This document shows positions 46,906-58,668 of a stretch of DNA of 64,000 nucleotides, in pieces. This DNA comes from Imbricaverruca yamaguchii (lineage: Eukaryota; Arthropoda; Thecostraca; Neoverrucidae), in contig JAOTOL010001614.1 of NCBI GenBank assembly GCA_034440575.1, forward strand, positions 2,416,001-2,480,000, read 5' to 3'. Under the pieces are notes generated by a model. The model ran no database searches and was not told the origin of the DNA. It saw only the letters and a list, made by a program, of their open reading frames with translations. Numbering within the stretch: position 1 is the stretch's first letter; each line of letters starts with the position of its first letter. The translations under genes and the position numbers were made by a program.

Positions 46906-46909
46906 GAAA

Positions 46910-47660
46910 TCAATCGTCCATCACAATGGAGGAATGGTGCGGCCTACCAGGTGCTCTGTGTCCTACTACCGTATTGAATCGCTCAGAACTTCCACGCCAT
47001 TAGCTCCACAACTCGGATCACACCAGCAGTATGTCGTGGGCTGAAAGCTCGTAATCTAACCTCTATGGACGAAGTACCTGTCCAATGACGATTACTGACG
47101 CACATTGGCGATTGACGACCCTCTACACAAGATGACTCTGTCACGTCCAGAGAAATCGACACCCAGCAGAAGTCGTCGGCGCGGAATCAGCAGAGCACCC
47201 AGTCACAATGGGCAATGCTCCTCCACCCTGGGCCCCACTTACGCCGCACCAACCGTGATGCACAAAGAGTGTTGGGTGTGCTCTTCCATTTGGATGCACG
47301 TCACTGAACCGAAATCAGCAACCCAGAAATTGCACCACACATGTTCGCAAAGTGCTACAAAACAGAGAAAGCCTAGCTATGTCGGAAGTTGAAGCCAAGC
47401 TGCCGTGTCTAGTCCACAGATCTGCCCAGTGAGCCGTGGAGAAACCAAAACCAGAGCCATCTGCGGCCAGACTCATTATTTTCAGGATTATTGAGCAGCC
47501 TTTCAAGGCTTGTCAGCCACGGGGCTTTGCTTTTAGCGATGCATCCGATTTTCAAACTAGATAATCATAATCGCCGGCTATCCAGAGCCTGGCAGGATCG
47601 CCTGCACCATAGGACCCCACACTGGTGATGTCGATGGGAACATATCCGTTCACAAAACTG
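46910..47660. other. Unique sequence
   Basis: No recognised gene. A plus frame at 47105-47392 has no family motif. Confidence 0.45.
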
Positions 47661-47669
47661 CGTGGAAGC

Positions 47670-47925
47670 TTAACCCGTGCCGTACCGGGGTGGGGTCTTC
47701 AACCGCCCCCTCCCCCAGGTTTTCAGCGAATGGTGAACGAACGGCGCGCGGGAGCGCGCCGAAATTTGACATACTTTTCCACATCAATTTGATATGCCAT
47801 GTCAAACTTTGAAGTCAGGTCAGCTAGGGTCAACGAGATGATCTAGGTCAAGTGAGATCACCTCCAAAAAATCAACCAGTCGTCACGCTTTAACGGATAC
47901 AGATAGTTTAAGGAAGCTTTCATCG
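47670..47925 (+). mobile_element. Family B element, copy 3 (truncated)
   Basis: Begins TTAACCCGTGCCGTACCGGG and follows the family B left part to the insertion region, where TTAA at 47890-47893 is intact inside CACGCTTTAACGGATACAG. It is truncated soon after. Confidence 0.8.
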
Positions 47926-47947
47926 TTTCCTATGTCTAGGGAGCGCC

Positions 47948-48056
47948 GGCGCCAGCAGCCAGTGCCAGGAGCCAGCGCCAGCAGTCAGCGCCAGCAGCCA
48001 GCGCCAGCAGCCAGCGCCAGCAGCGAGCGCCAGCAGCCAGCGCCAGGTGGCAGTAC
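47948..48056. repeat. 12-bp repeat AGCCAGCGCCAGC
   Basis: About nine units of CAGCCAGCGCCAG. Confidence 0.93.
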
Positions 48057-48239
48057 CATCCGATAGGGCCAACAGTCAGCGTCAGCTGTGACCAAACAGC
48101 GGTACCCTCGAGTTAAGCGTGCCGCCACCGTCTCGGCGTCCTGCCTACTGATGAGCGCCAGAAGTCACTTTCCCGTTCGGGATTCACTGATATGAAATAT
48201 CTGAGCAAATATCCAAGTCGGATGATAGCTACCAACTTG

Positions 48240-48512
48240 CCACATGGACGGGTGGTGGTGTCCACACCGACGGATGCTGGTATCCACACGGACGGATAAT
48301 GTTGTCCACATGTACGGGTGACGGTGTCCATGCGGACAATATTATAATATTGTCCGCGTGGACGGATGACGGCATCCACACGGACGGATAATGTTGTCCA
48401 CACGGACGGATGACGGCATCCACACGGACGGATAATGTTGTCCACATAGACGGATGACGGTATCCACACGGACGGATGACGGTATCCACATGGACGGATG
48501 CTGGTGTCCACA
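48240..48512. repeat. Minisatellite, 24-bp unit CCACACGGACGGATGACGGT
   Basis: About eleven units alternating GGATGACGGTAT/CAT and GGATAATGTTGT before TCCACACGGAC. Open frames on the minus strand are artefacts. A 22-bp perfect palindrome interrupts the array at 48334-48355. Confidence 0.95.
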
Positions 48513-48619
48513 CGCACGCGGTGGACGCTCGCCACGGCTACAGAATTCAGGCGGCACCTAGTCACCGTTGTCCGTGGCCACCTCTTCAGCCGACGCGGAG
48601 CGCTGCAGCTACGTTCGGC

Positions 48620-48751
48620 TGCCATCAACAACGGTGGTAGGTCAGCAAGCGCTCTGAGAAGTGTCTTCTGCTGTGGCAAGAGGCATTCCACCTCTGCGAC
48701 TTGCCCTTGAAATTATGAAGGTCATGATTCAGGTCGCGCAGCTCGTCGTTC
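48620..48751 (-). other. Exon-like stretch with frame change, unassigned
   Basis: After TTCTGCAG a minus frame reads NDELRDLNHDLHNFKGKS. Shifted by one base it continues AEVECLLPQQKTLLRALADL. Both halves look coding (charged, helix-like) but no donor is evident and no family is recognised. It could be a broken exon, an old gene fragment, or chance. Confidence 0.25.
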
Positions 48752-48997
48752 CTGCAGAACACAGCCGACTCAGCCACCAGCGGATCGCTGTCGACAGTTG
48801 ATGACCAGTTCGTCACAGCTTTTTACTCTTCTCAAAGCCGATTGCACTGAGTTTTATCAGTAGATGGATTTCTAGCTTTGCGTACTAATGTATCTCGGAC
48901 CGATCGTAAGTCTACTGTCCCAGCTGAACGACAGCTACGCCCAGAAAAACCAGGGAATTCCTCCACTCTCCATTAGATGCCTGATGGCGCACCTTAC

Positions 48998-49092
48998 CTT
49001 GACCGGCATATCTAGATGGGGCTTTCGGGAGCGTTGCACCACCAGCTCTTTCACCTCAAGTGCTTTAACTTTCTCTACCTGGCACTGGGCTT
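48998..49092 (-). other. Exon-like stretch, possible upstream exon
   Basis: The minus-strand acceptor GTCGATGCAG and donor GTCAAG|GTAAGG enclose 31 codons plus two bases without a stop. The product contains QVEKVKALEVKELVVQRSRK and PHLDMPVK. It is on the RhoGEF strand, upstream of the first recognised exon, and ends in phase 0. It is an open candidate for an N-terminal exon of that gene, but no motif supports it. Confidence 0.25.
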
Positions 49093-49641
49093 CTGCATCG
49101 ACGTTACGAAGTTTTCAAAGGAGCTTGATTCAAATCATCCATTGAAAGTAGTTTGGAGGAAGTCGCAGGTGACTACAGAAATCATCTGAGACACGGTGAA
49201 CAACCGGCTCCGCTAGTGATGGCCCTCTCCGCCATGTATGGACCAATCTGTTCAGGGGCCCTTTTTACGGGCTAGGACTACCCTCTTCATCCGCTAGGGA
49301 TCCTCCCGTATGTTGTGGGCCGTTACTGTTGGCTCAGCGCCATCCTTATCAGCTCAGGGTCTCTCTTTATCGGCTCGGGATAATGAAAATGGAGGGGCGT
49401 CACAGAGCTGTTCGTGAAACGTCTGCACTCGCTTCGGACCTGCCTGCATCTGGTGATGGCTGCCGGCGGAAAATGTATGGAAATAGTATCGTTATGAAAG
49501 CATGTTGATGCACTTCCAAACAACGAACATTTTTATACACACCCTGTTCTCCCATGTATTAATGCATAACAGAAGTGCGCGAAAATCATCCGTTGCACCA
49601 CTGGTGCATCGGAGATATGTCTGCCTATCTTGGATATAAGC

Positions 49642-49714
<73 letters not shown>

Positions 49715-49716
49715 AT
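49642..49716. repeat. TA/TG microsatellite
   Basis: A long TA run followed by about nine TG. Confidence 0.97.
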
Positions 49717-49874
49717 TTATATAATATACGCATATACCTATAGTACATTTACACGGGTGACCTTTAGTTCTCATTTGTTCCTGGGCCTGCTGCGTTGAGG
49801 GTCAAGCGAGCAGGCTTTTACTCGTAATTGCAATTCTCTGGGCTCCGGTCGAACGCACAAAATTGCCATCGAGC

Positions 49875-49995
49875 GTGATCTAGCCACCTGACCAGCCACA
49901 GTACGCCGAGATTGCGCAACCTGACCAGCCATACTCTGCGGCGACTGCACGACCTGACCAGCCACACTCCGCCGAGACTGCGCAACAGTCACTAA
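49875..49995. repeat. 36-bp repeat, three units
   Basis: Three units of ACCTGACCAGCCACACTCCG then CCGAGACTGCGCA. Minus-strand translation gives QSRRSVAGQV-like repeats, probably not a protein. Confidence 0.88.
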
Positions 49996-49999
49996 AGCA

Positions 50000-52900
50000 G
50001 ACGGCGACTGGCTGCGTTGGCGGGACTCGGCGAACTTGCAGTCGCCTGGGGCGGTTATTGTCCAGGGATTAATTAGAATCAGCAATGTGTTCGGGACCGC
50101 AGGCGCTCGCTCACCGCCGAAGACGGCGTCTGGCCAGTACAAGAAGTGAGGGCGGCACGGGATTTACGGAAAATGCGAGGTGGGTGCGTGGGTGGGTGCC
50201 GATGAATCGATGTACGTATTAACTATCCTTAAGGTCGCCTTGACATGTATGCTGCATGTCTAGGCGACCGTCGAGCCATGCGTGTCGAGAAAGCGTAGCG
50301 AACGAAATCGGCCGCCTCGGTAGGCGACTTATAATTAGGTTCTGCACACTGGCCTGTTTCGTTGGGCAACACGAGCGAGGAAACCATGGCAACAAATAAT
50401 ACACATTGGTGGAATTAGCTGTGGGCTTGGCTCCTAGCGGGCGGCCGAAGCATTTGGTTCCGATATTAAAGAAAAGCTGGCCCACGAAGAAATGTATGTG
50501 GATTCGTGTTATCGAAACATTGGACTAGCAAAACACTTACGGAAGTAATGTCAATACGACTAGCCGCGCCGCCGGCGCCGCCGACGAAACGAGATAAGCG
50601 AGACAAACTTAGGATGAAATTGAAACTTGGGAAGGAGGTGAAACTTGAAACTCCGCGGCGAGACTGCTTCAGCTTCTCGCTCGGCAGAACTATCGGTGCG
50701 GCTCATCCTACAGCCAACAGAGACTCCAAATAATTATGGGGCTTCCGGGTTCCGCGAGGAAGAGTGAATGGCGCCGGAACGAACGGAGTGCTGCGACCAT
50801 CATGTTTCAGGCGTCTGGTGACGTATGAATCAGAATGGCGGAACCTGTGACTGGTGAAAAGCTTCGAAGTAGGAGACATTTGCGCGGTTATATTTCGGTT
50901 GCATGCATGCTATTATTTTGAACGCCAAATAAGTATAGACACCTATCTCTTGGAACCTATGACATAAATGAAAATTGTAGCTGTTTGCTGATTATCGTTT
51001 CTCTTGATAAGATGCGCATTATTTTAGGATGTATGGATTAATTATAATAGTCTGAAGAGTGACAGAAAGCCTGATGCGCATTCCGTAACTATATTACAGG
51101 GAGGGAGCATAATGCGTCTCCTCCCCGCGGATTCTTCGTAGGTCGTGAACGTCTGGTACGATTGCCATGAACGTTAGGAATTTTTCCTGGAATTTTTTTT
51201 TTCTCTACAAAACGTGCCAATTTCTGTTAGCCGTATACTTTGTTCCAAGGCAGCTGGAGCAAGGTATGTAGATAGGTTTGGAACACTTACAATCGCTATC
51301 ACATTGTGACATGCTTGGCTTCTACCGTCTGTATCCTTGCACATATTCGACCGGTTTTCACCAAACATGGCATCCAGTGTTCACAGACGACTAACTAGAT
51401 GCCTTGTGTGCTTGTAGTTCACATACTTACCAAAGGTGCGTTCATGTCGGACAAGAACTGCAATAAACGGCTTGCTGCTGAGGTTCATGCGATTGCTCAT
51501 TTCATCATTCGTGTAACTATATAGCTTCTCAGTACACACTGAGGAGATATACAGCTATAAGAACGATTATAAGAGGTGTGAGAAGGATTCATTGGATTTT
51601 GGAAGAACATTCAGTCATGAGCGGCTCCAAAACGGCTTTTTTTCAGGAGCGCGAAGAAAGAAAATGTCCCTTCTGATTCACTCCATTGAGTTGAGATATA
51701 GCAGAAGAGCTTCGCAGCACCTATCATACGACTATACTGCAGAACATATAAAAGCTTAGTACTTGTAAATTTACCAGGGGCGGATGAAGATTTGACATGC
51801 CAGGGGCTTGGTTTGGCTTCGCGGGTGCACAGCATCACTGATATTGCGATTTTCACCAGTATATGAACATACTGAATACATCTTGCACAAATGTCAGAAA
51901 TTTCGCGCGAATGTTTCGAGCAGAGCAACAGCAGCTCCAATCGGTTGCTTGGGAGACAAATGGAAATAATGGGGCAAGCACAATGTGTTACTGCATGTTT
52001 ATGGACGCGCCCTTCATTCATTGAGCAACTAATGATTGTTCCAACGTGTTGGTGTGTATTTGCTTGTCTAAACTAAATTTGCTCATGAAGGCCGGTTCCA
52101 GTGACAGCTGCAAGGAGCGATGTTTTTTTCTCCAATTGTATATCTAGGTGCGAAACTTCATGCATATGACTGCTACCTGAATGACTTCGCCCATATGACT
52201 TGGGCGGAAGTCTCAGCATGCTTTTAGCAATTTTTCAGATATTCTTCTAGGAAGGGAAGTACTAGAGGAGGGATTGGATGGACAGCTTTACTTTAGTTGT
52301 CCATTTTAAGAACTCACCAGTTTCGTCTGCGAGTACCTCGCATTGTGAGGACGACACCTCACATACTGGTGCCAATGAATCCGCCTCTAAAGAAAACCTT
52401 GACGAAGCAAGTGTTCTTCCGAAAGTCCTAAGTCAGGCATAAACTTTGAATGATGAAGATATTTCATCACCATTATCTCCAAGACGTCCCCATATCCACT
52501 CTTCCATTTACTGATTCCGTGACTGCTGAGGTGTGTTAAGCGGACTACTAAGCGGTATTAAGCCTCATCTTCCTCTAAAGTGTGTTGTCGTCGCCTCACC
52601 ACCCTCAGAAGTTTCAAATATCTGTGCTGAGGACACACAGCTCTTTTTCATAAACTCCAAAGCAAAATATAGAATGAAATATAGTAGGGAAATGTTCCAA
52701 AATAAGTTCCGTCATTTTAACATGCTTCGAACTCGCCTACGTGCTTTAAACATCGGTTTGTCCTTCTTTGATCTGAGATACCTTTTCATTGGCTGTGTAA
52801 TTGCGTTCGGTGCGAAAACATGGGCTATTCAATGCAGGAGTAGCGAGGTGCGAGTAACGCTACCTACTGGTTCCATGTCTGAGGTTCCTGTATCTGTCTT

Positions 52901-54080
52901 TCAACATTTTATGGCTTTTGCTCCATACAACTGTTGATTATGCTGCAAGGAATTGGTTGCCGTGCTCTGCGAGAAGATCAGCCGGCTAGTTTTTGCGAGA
53001 TCCCGATGGGCCGAGGGTGTGCCTTCCGCCGCTGGTCGGTCGGTCGAAGCTTTCACCTGGGTTGTCATTAAGCATTTTCACACAACTTCAAATTCTATAG
53101 ATACATCGTTTACTTATTTTCGGATAAATTGAAAATTAAACCGAAACAATGACAGTATTAAAAACAACGTTTCGTTCACTAATGCCACTTGGTACAGCCC
53201 TGTTTGGTAAAAGCATAGCTTGTATGGCCGAGGAAAAACATTGAATGCGCTTGTTGTCAGTGGTAAGGAAAGTAAGGCCTTCCGGTCTGTGTTCATAATC
53301 AGGCAGCGATAACCAACAAATGCGGCAACGTATCGTAAGTTGGAAACTCCCCGTTGTAAAAATCCGAATGCATCAAGTCTTTTGGAAAGCTACATGAAAC
53401 CAGCTGTCTCCTAAATCCGCTCCGAATGCAAGTCAGGCGGGACCAAGCCCAAAGCCGGAGAGTCAGCACTTGAAATTAATGTGTTCCAGGAACTATCGTA
53501 ATATACTTATATGCTTCTGAGTATAACTGGAAACCAGCAAAACCCCGCTGATATTCCGAGTGTGCATTGGCAACTACGCATTGGAAATATGTCTGCCGTA
53601 CTCCTCAAATACGAATCTTCACGAACAAATGAGCATACTTGCAATTCCTCATTTGGCTAATTCCGCATCACAAATCTTCGCATGCGCGTGCTGGCATAGC
53701 TGATCTTCGTATCCAGGTTCTGTTTGCCAACGCAACTGTTCGTGGAAAAATAGGCGCACGATGTGCAAGATGGAAATGTGTCGAAATAATTTGCTCAGGT
53801 TCGCGTTCCTTCCTGATACAGCTTATGTCGCTTAAGCCACACAGAGCTATCAAACCGATAACAGATGAATGCAATGAAACCCAAATACGCAGACGCAAAA
53901 ATTTGCAGTATTCATGATCAGCCTCACTGATAACAATAACAAGGTTCAAGAGTCTAGGCATATTTCCAGGTTCTTGCATGTGGACAACAAGAAGCAAAAT
54001 ATACGGAAATGCAATTGAAAACATCTATCATACAAAACCACCTGGAAGTAGATGTCCGATAAACTGATCATCAAATCAAT
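50000..54080. other. Long unique stretch
   Basis: About 4 kb of ordinary unique sequence. Open frames on both strands were read and none shows a recognisable domain. Confidence 0.45.
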
Positions 54081-54081
54081 T

Positions 54082-54482
54082 TCAGCTCTTCTTGTTCGTC
54101 CCATAGCGCCATGTTGATTTGTTATCCGAGTACATAATCCATGTACTCGGATAATAAATCCGAGGATTTATTATCCGAGAGGATGGAGGATTCGAGGTAT
54201 TCAAAAGAGAAATCGGTGAACACCTGTGGATTAGTCGACGAGTCTTAAGTATGTTATATTCCAAGTCCAGAGGGAGAGTACATTTCGGTATCCCAAAGGC
54301 GTGTTCCATTCATAAGCAGAGCAATCCTATTTTGCACGGTCCCAAGTCGATTGGCATCCGTCATCGTAATGCTTCCATAATAGGGAATGTCGCAGTAGTC
54401 GAAATGCTTCCGTAGTAGACAATGTCTTAGTAGACGAAATACTTCCCTAGTAGGCAATACCGCAGCAGTCGAAACGCTTCGC
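54082..54482 (-). mobile_element. LINE C-terminal remnant
   Basis: The minus strand reads SITMTDANRLGTVQNRIALL, then LEYNILKTRRLIHRCS in another frame. The pattern resembles the post-catalytic region of non-LTR reverse transcriptases (GxxxxxxxxRLxxVQxRAxR followed by LxxRRxxHR). The upstream part (54370-54482) is a 33-35 bp repeat of TAGTCGAAATGCTTCCGTAG. Heavily decayed. Confidence 0.4.
54122..54179. repeat. Three-arm alternating hairpin
   Basis: Arm 1 TTATCCGAGTACAT (54122-54135) pairs perfectly with 54141-54154. Arm 2, starting at 54146 and overlapping that partner (CTCGGATAATAAATCC, 54146-54161), pairs perfectly with 54164-54179. The shared CTCGGATAA can pair with either side but not both at once. 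Confidence 0.93.
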
Positions 54483-54489
54483 AGCCGGC

Positions 54490-56240
54490 GCATTTCACGA
54501 CAAATGGACAAAGGCTTCCAATGTTTTATATTTTGATGAAGATATTTCCGTTTGGTTATCTGATGCGCCGAATCCAGCTGTGCCATTTTTTGAAAGTTCA
54601 GGCCAACGGCCAAGGAATTACAGCCTCGGGTTTTTTTAGATGTCACGTGACAAGGGTGTTTTTAAGGTTCAATGAAGAGCAATCTGAACTGTGCAAAATA
54701 ATATATGATGAACCCACGATGAACCCACAATGACCCACTGCATCTTTTGGCTGTTTATACATTTTCGGTTACGGAATAATTGAAATCGGAACATAGTGAC
54801 CTAAGGTTACGTGACCTCTTTTACCTTTCGGGACAGTCACAATGCGATTTGAAAAGTCAAATGATAAAGTTCAATATCTTATCTTTCGAAGCAGAAAATA
54901 TCAAAAACAAGGTGTTGGTCCAGAAACTCAACATCCGCTCAAAATTAGCCTACATTAATTTTTTCCGGTACTTTATCGTGGCCTGTTATAATATTTGTTT
55001 ATAGCAGAATATTACTGAAATTTCTACGTTCGTGGCACGTGATGGGATGAGACTGTCAGTTATCTGATCTTGAATGTTGTGTTGCACAAGTGTTCCAACT
55101 CATTGTGAGGTCAAGGGTTAAACAAATGGCAGAAATGTCTCCGAAATGTGGTAGGTGGCCCATTCCATGACAACTCGACAAGTGGAAGGACCAAATTTCG
55201 CTCTATGTCTCAATGAAAATGCTCATTTAGGGTTAGTGTGTCTCTAGAATCCAGCCGTGCAGTTTTGTGCAAGATCGGAGCAACGGTTAAGGAGTCATAG
55301 TATTGGACATTTTTGAGCGCTCACGTAAGTCTTGGAGACCTGGAACTCGATGAAGAGTAACACAATTTGCACGAAGCTATATATCGCTGAACTCGTCCTG
55401 ATCCACTGCGTCTTGTGCCAATTTCTAAATTTTTGTTCACATGTCTTTTTTTTTTAATCGTGAGTTTGTGACCTAAGATAACATGAGCTAGTTTAACCTT
55501 CCAGACAGTCACAATGCTATTTTGGAAATTCAGAAGCGACGAACGGTAATTTGTGAAATCCTAGTTTGTCAATTGTGATGAAAAATGGAATAGAAATGTT
55601 TTCATCTTGTACAATGCATTTTTGCCCAATGTCAGTATATAAAAAATGTATGATCACTTTCACTGACAACACTCAAGGGTTTGTATTGCCACCAATAACT
55701 GTAATATGGACCTTCTGGAGTTTCAAACGCAGAAACTCCAGGAAGTCATCCATCCTCCAGAAACTCAGAAAACATCCATTCTGGAAACGAAAAGATGAAC
55801 TTCATTGACTGAGTAATTGCATTGAGGCGCATTCATCTTGAAATGGTTGAGAACAAATTTGACGCAGAAGCACCCTTTGACACATTCTGAGCCTGCAATG
55901 AATCGCATTTGATCATGAGCCTTCTACATCGGAGTAATAACATAAGGTTACATAATACAATGTATAACACAATGTAATGCAATACAATCATGTGTCACAG
56001 TACAGTATTATAATATAATGTAAGTGATCTACAGATCTGCAGATCATCCCATGCCTTATCAGAATCCCAGTTCAGACTGATGATCTGGCATTGCGATAAT
56101 ATAAATCAACACAATCTGCACAGCGCGCACATTAGCACGTCCCACCTCACCTAACCACCATCAACATACGCCACGCATCGGTAAGTACTTAATTAACTTT
56201 TACGGTGCTGTGGGCCACTGGTGCGAACTTGTGGTACACC
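54490..56240. other. Unique sequence
   Basis: No gene recognised. Two AT-rich plus-strand open frames (54780-55004 and 55566-55808) lack motifs. Confidence 0.45.
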
Positions 56241-56249
56241 TGTGCTCCC

Positions 56250-57422
56250 TTCACTGGGATGGCTTTCGAATAGCGCTCGGTGAGGTGGGTCGTGACGCCC
56301 ATTGCTCCCCCCGATTTGATACAAGTATGAATTCGATGCAGCCGGCTAGCTTGTGCGACGGATACCAAAACAAGTTGTCCATCAGTAGCTCGTCGTTAAG
56401 CGGGCGCTTGAGGCTCTTTTGAGCCGCGACACGCTGCACCGCCGATGCCGTCGCAAGCGCCCGTGCCATGGGATGTGAGAAAAAAGCCATTCACATGATA
56501 CCCCAAATCTGCCTGATGGTGACACACATTGACGAAGTCATGCTTATTCTTGCACTGCCGCCTGTGAAATGAATATTTGTTTTAAAGGTTAGGTACTCCG
56601 GTCAGAATTTCTTGCATAAGCCGGTGCAGGAACGCATGCACCACGTCGGTGTTGTGCGTTGTGCCGTCAGATATGCAGCACTGATGGCACAGTGCCTCGT
56701 CCTCACGTCAATACACTACAAATGGGTGCACGGTGCACTAGAACGAATCCAAGTGGAAGCCTTGAGCTGCATCCTGCACCACACATGAATAATTTTCAGC
56801 GAAATGGGACTAGATAATCGCTTCGCCCTCTTTGCCTTTGGGTAGATGATGTGCTGTCCTTGTTTGTCAGCCACCAAGTGGTGTCCGGTTAGCTTCACGG
56901 TTTGCTGGCTCATATATCGCATGATCTTCTCTTTGGTCTAAACTATTTTTGCGAGTGTACAGCAATGTGTAGTCATCCAATGTTTGTACCTAATCCCATT
57001 ATCCATGTCATCATTTGAGACCAAATCACTTTCACTCTCTTCTGATTTGCCCACGAGGATAGTCCTCGGAAAGTTCATCACCCCGTCTTCACCTCACAGT
57101 TGTGCATCATACAATCACGGTCTTCCGTGACATATGCAGCGTGATCGAGGAAGTTACAGTATTTGAGACCGGGAACGCCGAGAGCTGGTACGAGCAGTTT
57201 TGGGTTTTGATGATAAGTGCATATGCAGTTCGTCCCTCTGTTGCCTGCCAAGACGCAATGCTTCGGATGAAGGGCAGCAAAGGTCAAGAAGCCAGTGTGA
57301 GTGCTTTCAGAGTTATGCTGGTATTGATCATATATATCATACAACTTTCCAAAAGCAAGCCTTTTCTGAACTCCGCCTTTGGTTTCATCAACATGCTGCA
57401 CCGTGACACGATCGGTCTTCAC
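56250..57422 (-). pseudogene. Broken transposon ORF (FAENYS/VVQD family)
   Basis: Minus-strand pieces of one protein follow in order: FGKLYDIYDQY, FAALHPKHCVLAGNRGTN, CTYHQNPKLLVPAL (57350-57180); FAENYSCVVQDAAQGFHLDS and TVHPFVVY (about 56815-56710); EDEALCHQCCISDG (about 56700); then KNKHDFVNVCHH, THGTGACDGIGG-like residues and AAQKSLKRPLNDELLMD (56560-56370). The same sequence of motifs (RPKxxxL, CxxHxN, DFAENYSxVVQDxxQ, HPFVVYY, SDxxxHD, SHGKGxCDGxGG) is known to me from multicopy, unnamed repeat ORFs in many invertebrates. In-frame stops at about 56727 and 56709 and at least two frameshifts make it a pseudogene. Confidence 0.8.
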
Positions 57423-57495
57423 GACGGAAGTGGTCGCGTGACCTCAGAGAGCGTCGGACTCGGCCGCCACGACGGAAGTGGTCGCGTGACCCCAA
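57415..57495. repeat. Direct duplication of about 45 bp
   Basis: CACGACGGAAGTGGTCGCGTGACC occurs twice about 48 bp apart, in the start of a GC-rich patch (57415-57900). Confidence 0.85.
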
Positions 57496-57499
57496 AGAA

Positions 57500-58180
57500 C
57501 GGTGGTCGGTGAACTGTTCACGCCGGCCGCCGGAACACCGATCGGCCAAAGCCTCTCCCGTCCCCCTCACCCCCACGTCATCTGCGCGGTCTGCCGCGCC
57601 GATGGCGGGCCAATTTCACACATTAGGCCGACGGTGTACGGCCCGAGTATTGGCCAAGTTGGGTCGTCGTCTCGCGGCGTCAATTTCGCCGCGTGGCCGG
57701 CGGGTCGGTGACGTCAGCTCCTCGGGCCACCTGTTGGATCATGTGGCGGCCGTGGGCGATCGATCACCCGCCGGCTTCCATCCGGACCGAGGCACGTGCC
57801 GGGCCTCTGCTGGCAGGTCACACGCCGCGTTTGGCAGGTCAACCACGCTTGAGGACGGGCCAAGGAACGCGAGGCGATCAAAATGCATCCAGCGCTGTTC
57901 AGACACGCAGCTCACAGAACTTCGAATATAGTGTGCATCATAAATACTTTTGGCTCATGTATTGCATGAATGTCGTGGTCAGTTTCCTAACAAACAAAAA
58001 ATTGCGAATTTTTCCTCTGGTTGACCGGCAGGATTGGGGCAGAAGGCATGTCTCAAATGACACCCTGCATAGTGACCACGACCATAAATTTGAAGACTTG
58101 GAGATGTCATGACTTCGCACACTGAATGCAACAAGAACAAAGAGATTATATACAAATGGTTGTATGTTCATGTTTGTGTC
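57500..58180. other. GC-rich patch, then unique sequence
   Basis: 57500-57900 is rich in CpG and has overlapping open frames as expected for GC-rich DNA. No motif or splice pair is convincing. Confidence 0.4.
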
Positions 58181-58189
58181 TGTGCGTGT

Positions 58190-58218
58190 GTGTCTCTCTC
58201 TCCCTCTCCTTATCTCTC

Positions 58219-58284
<66 letters not shown>

Positions 58285-58310
58285 ATCTCTCTTTCTATAT
58301 ATGCCTCTCT

Positions 58311-58374
<64 letters not shown>

Positions 58375-58382
58375 TGTGTGTA
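58190..58382. repeat. CT then GT microsatellite
   Basis: A long CT run with short interruptions passing into GT. Confidence 0.97.
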
Positions 58383-58668
58383 TGCGTGTAAATTGCGGCA
58401 GGCTTCATGACACGTACTTGACTAAGGGAAGTAACTTTGGGGCAAATAATGGTTTTACAATTTCTTGGTGCAGTTAATGATTTGAAATGAAATAAACAGG
58501 AGCTCGGTGAAAAAGGTGCATGGAAATCTTGAACCTGCCTTAAATTACTAGGTGTTGGATATTGGAAAATGCTCATTTCGGCGCTTGACCATGCTTCATT
58601 CCCAAATATGCGTAGCAATAATAAGCTCTGTTCTTGAACAGGATCAAAGGAAGTCAGATATGTCATGT

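Noticed and set aside
48113..48691. 192-codon minus-strand protein with VDxxIRPCG repeats
   Set aside because: Most of it is the 24-bp minisatellite; only its first 40 or so residues might be of interest and are covered separately.
58109..58477. Leu/Ser-rich membrane-like protein
   Set aside because: Translation of the CT microsatellite, open in three frames.
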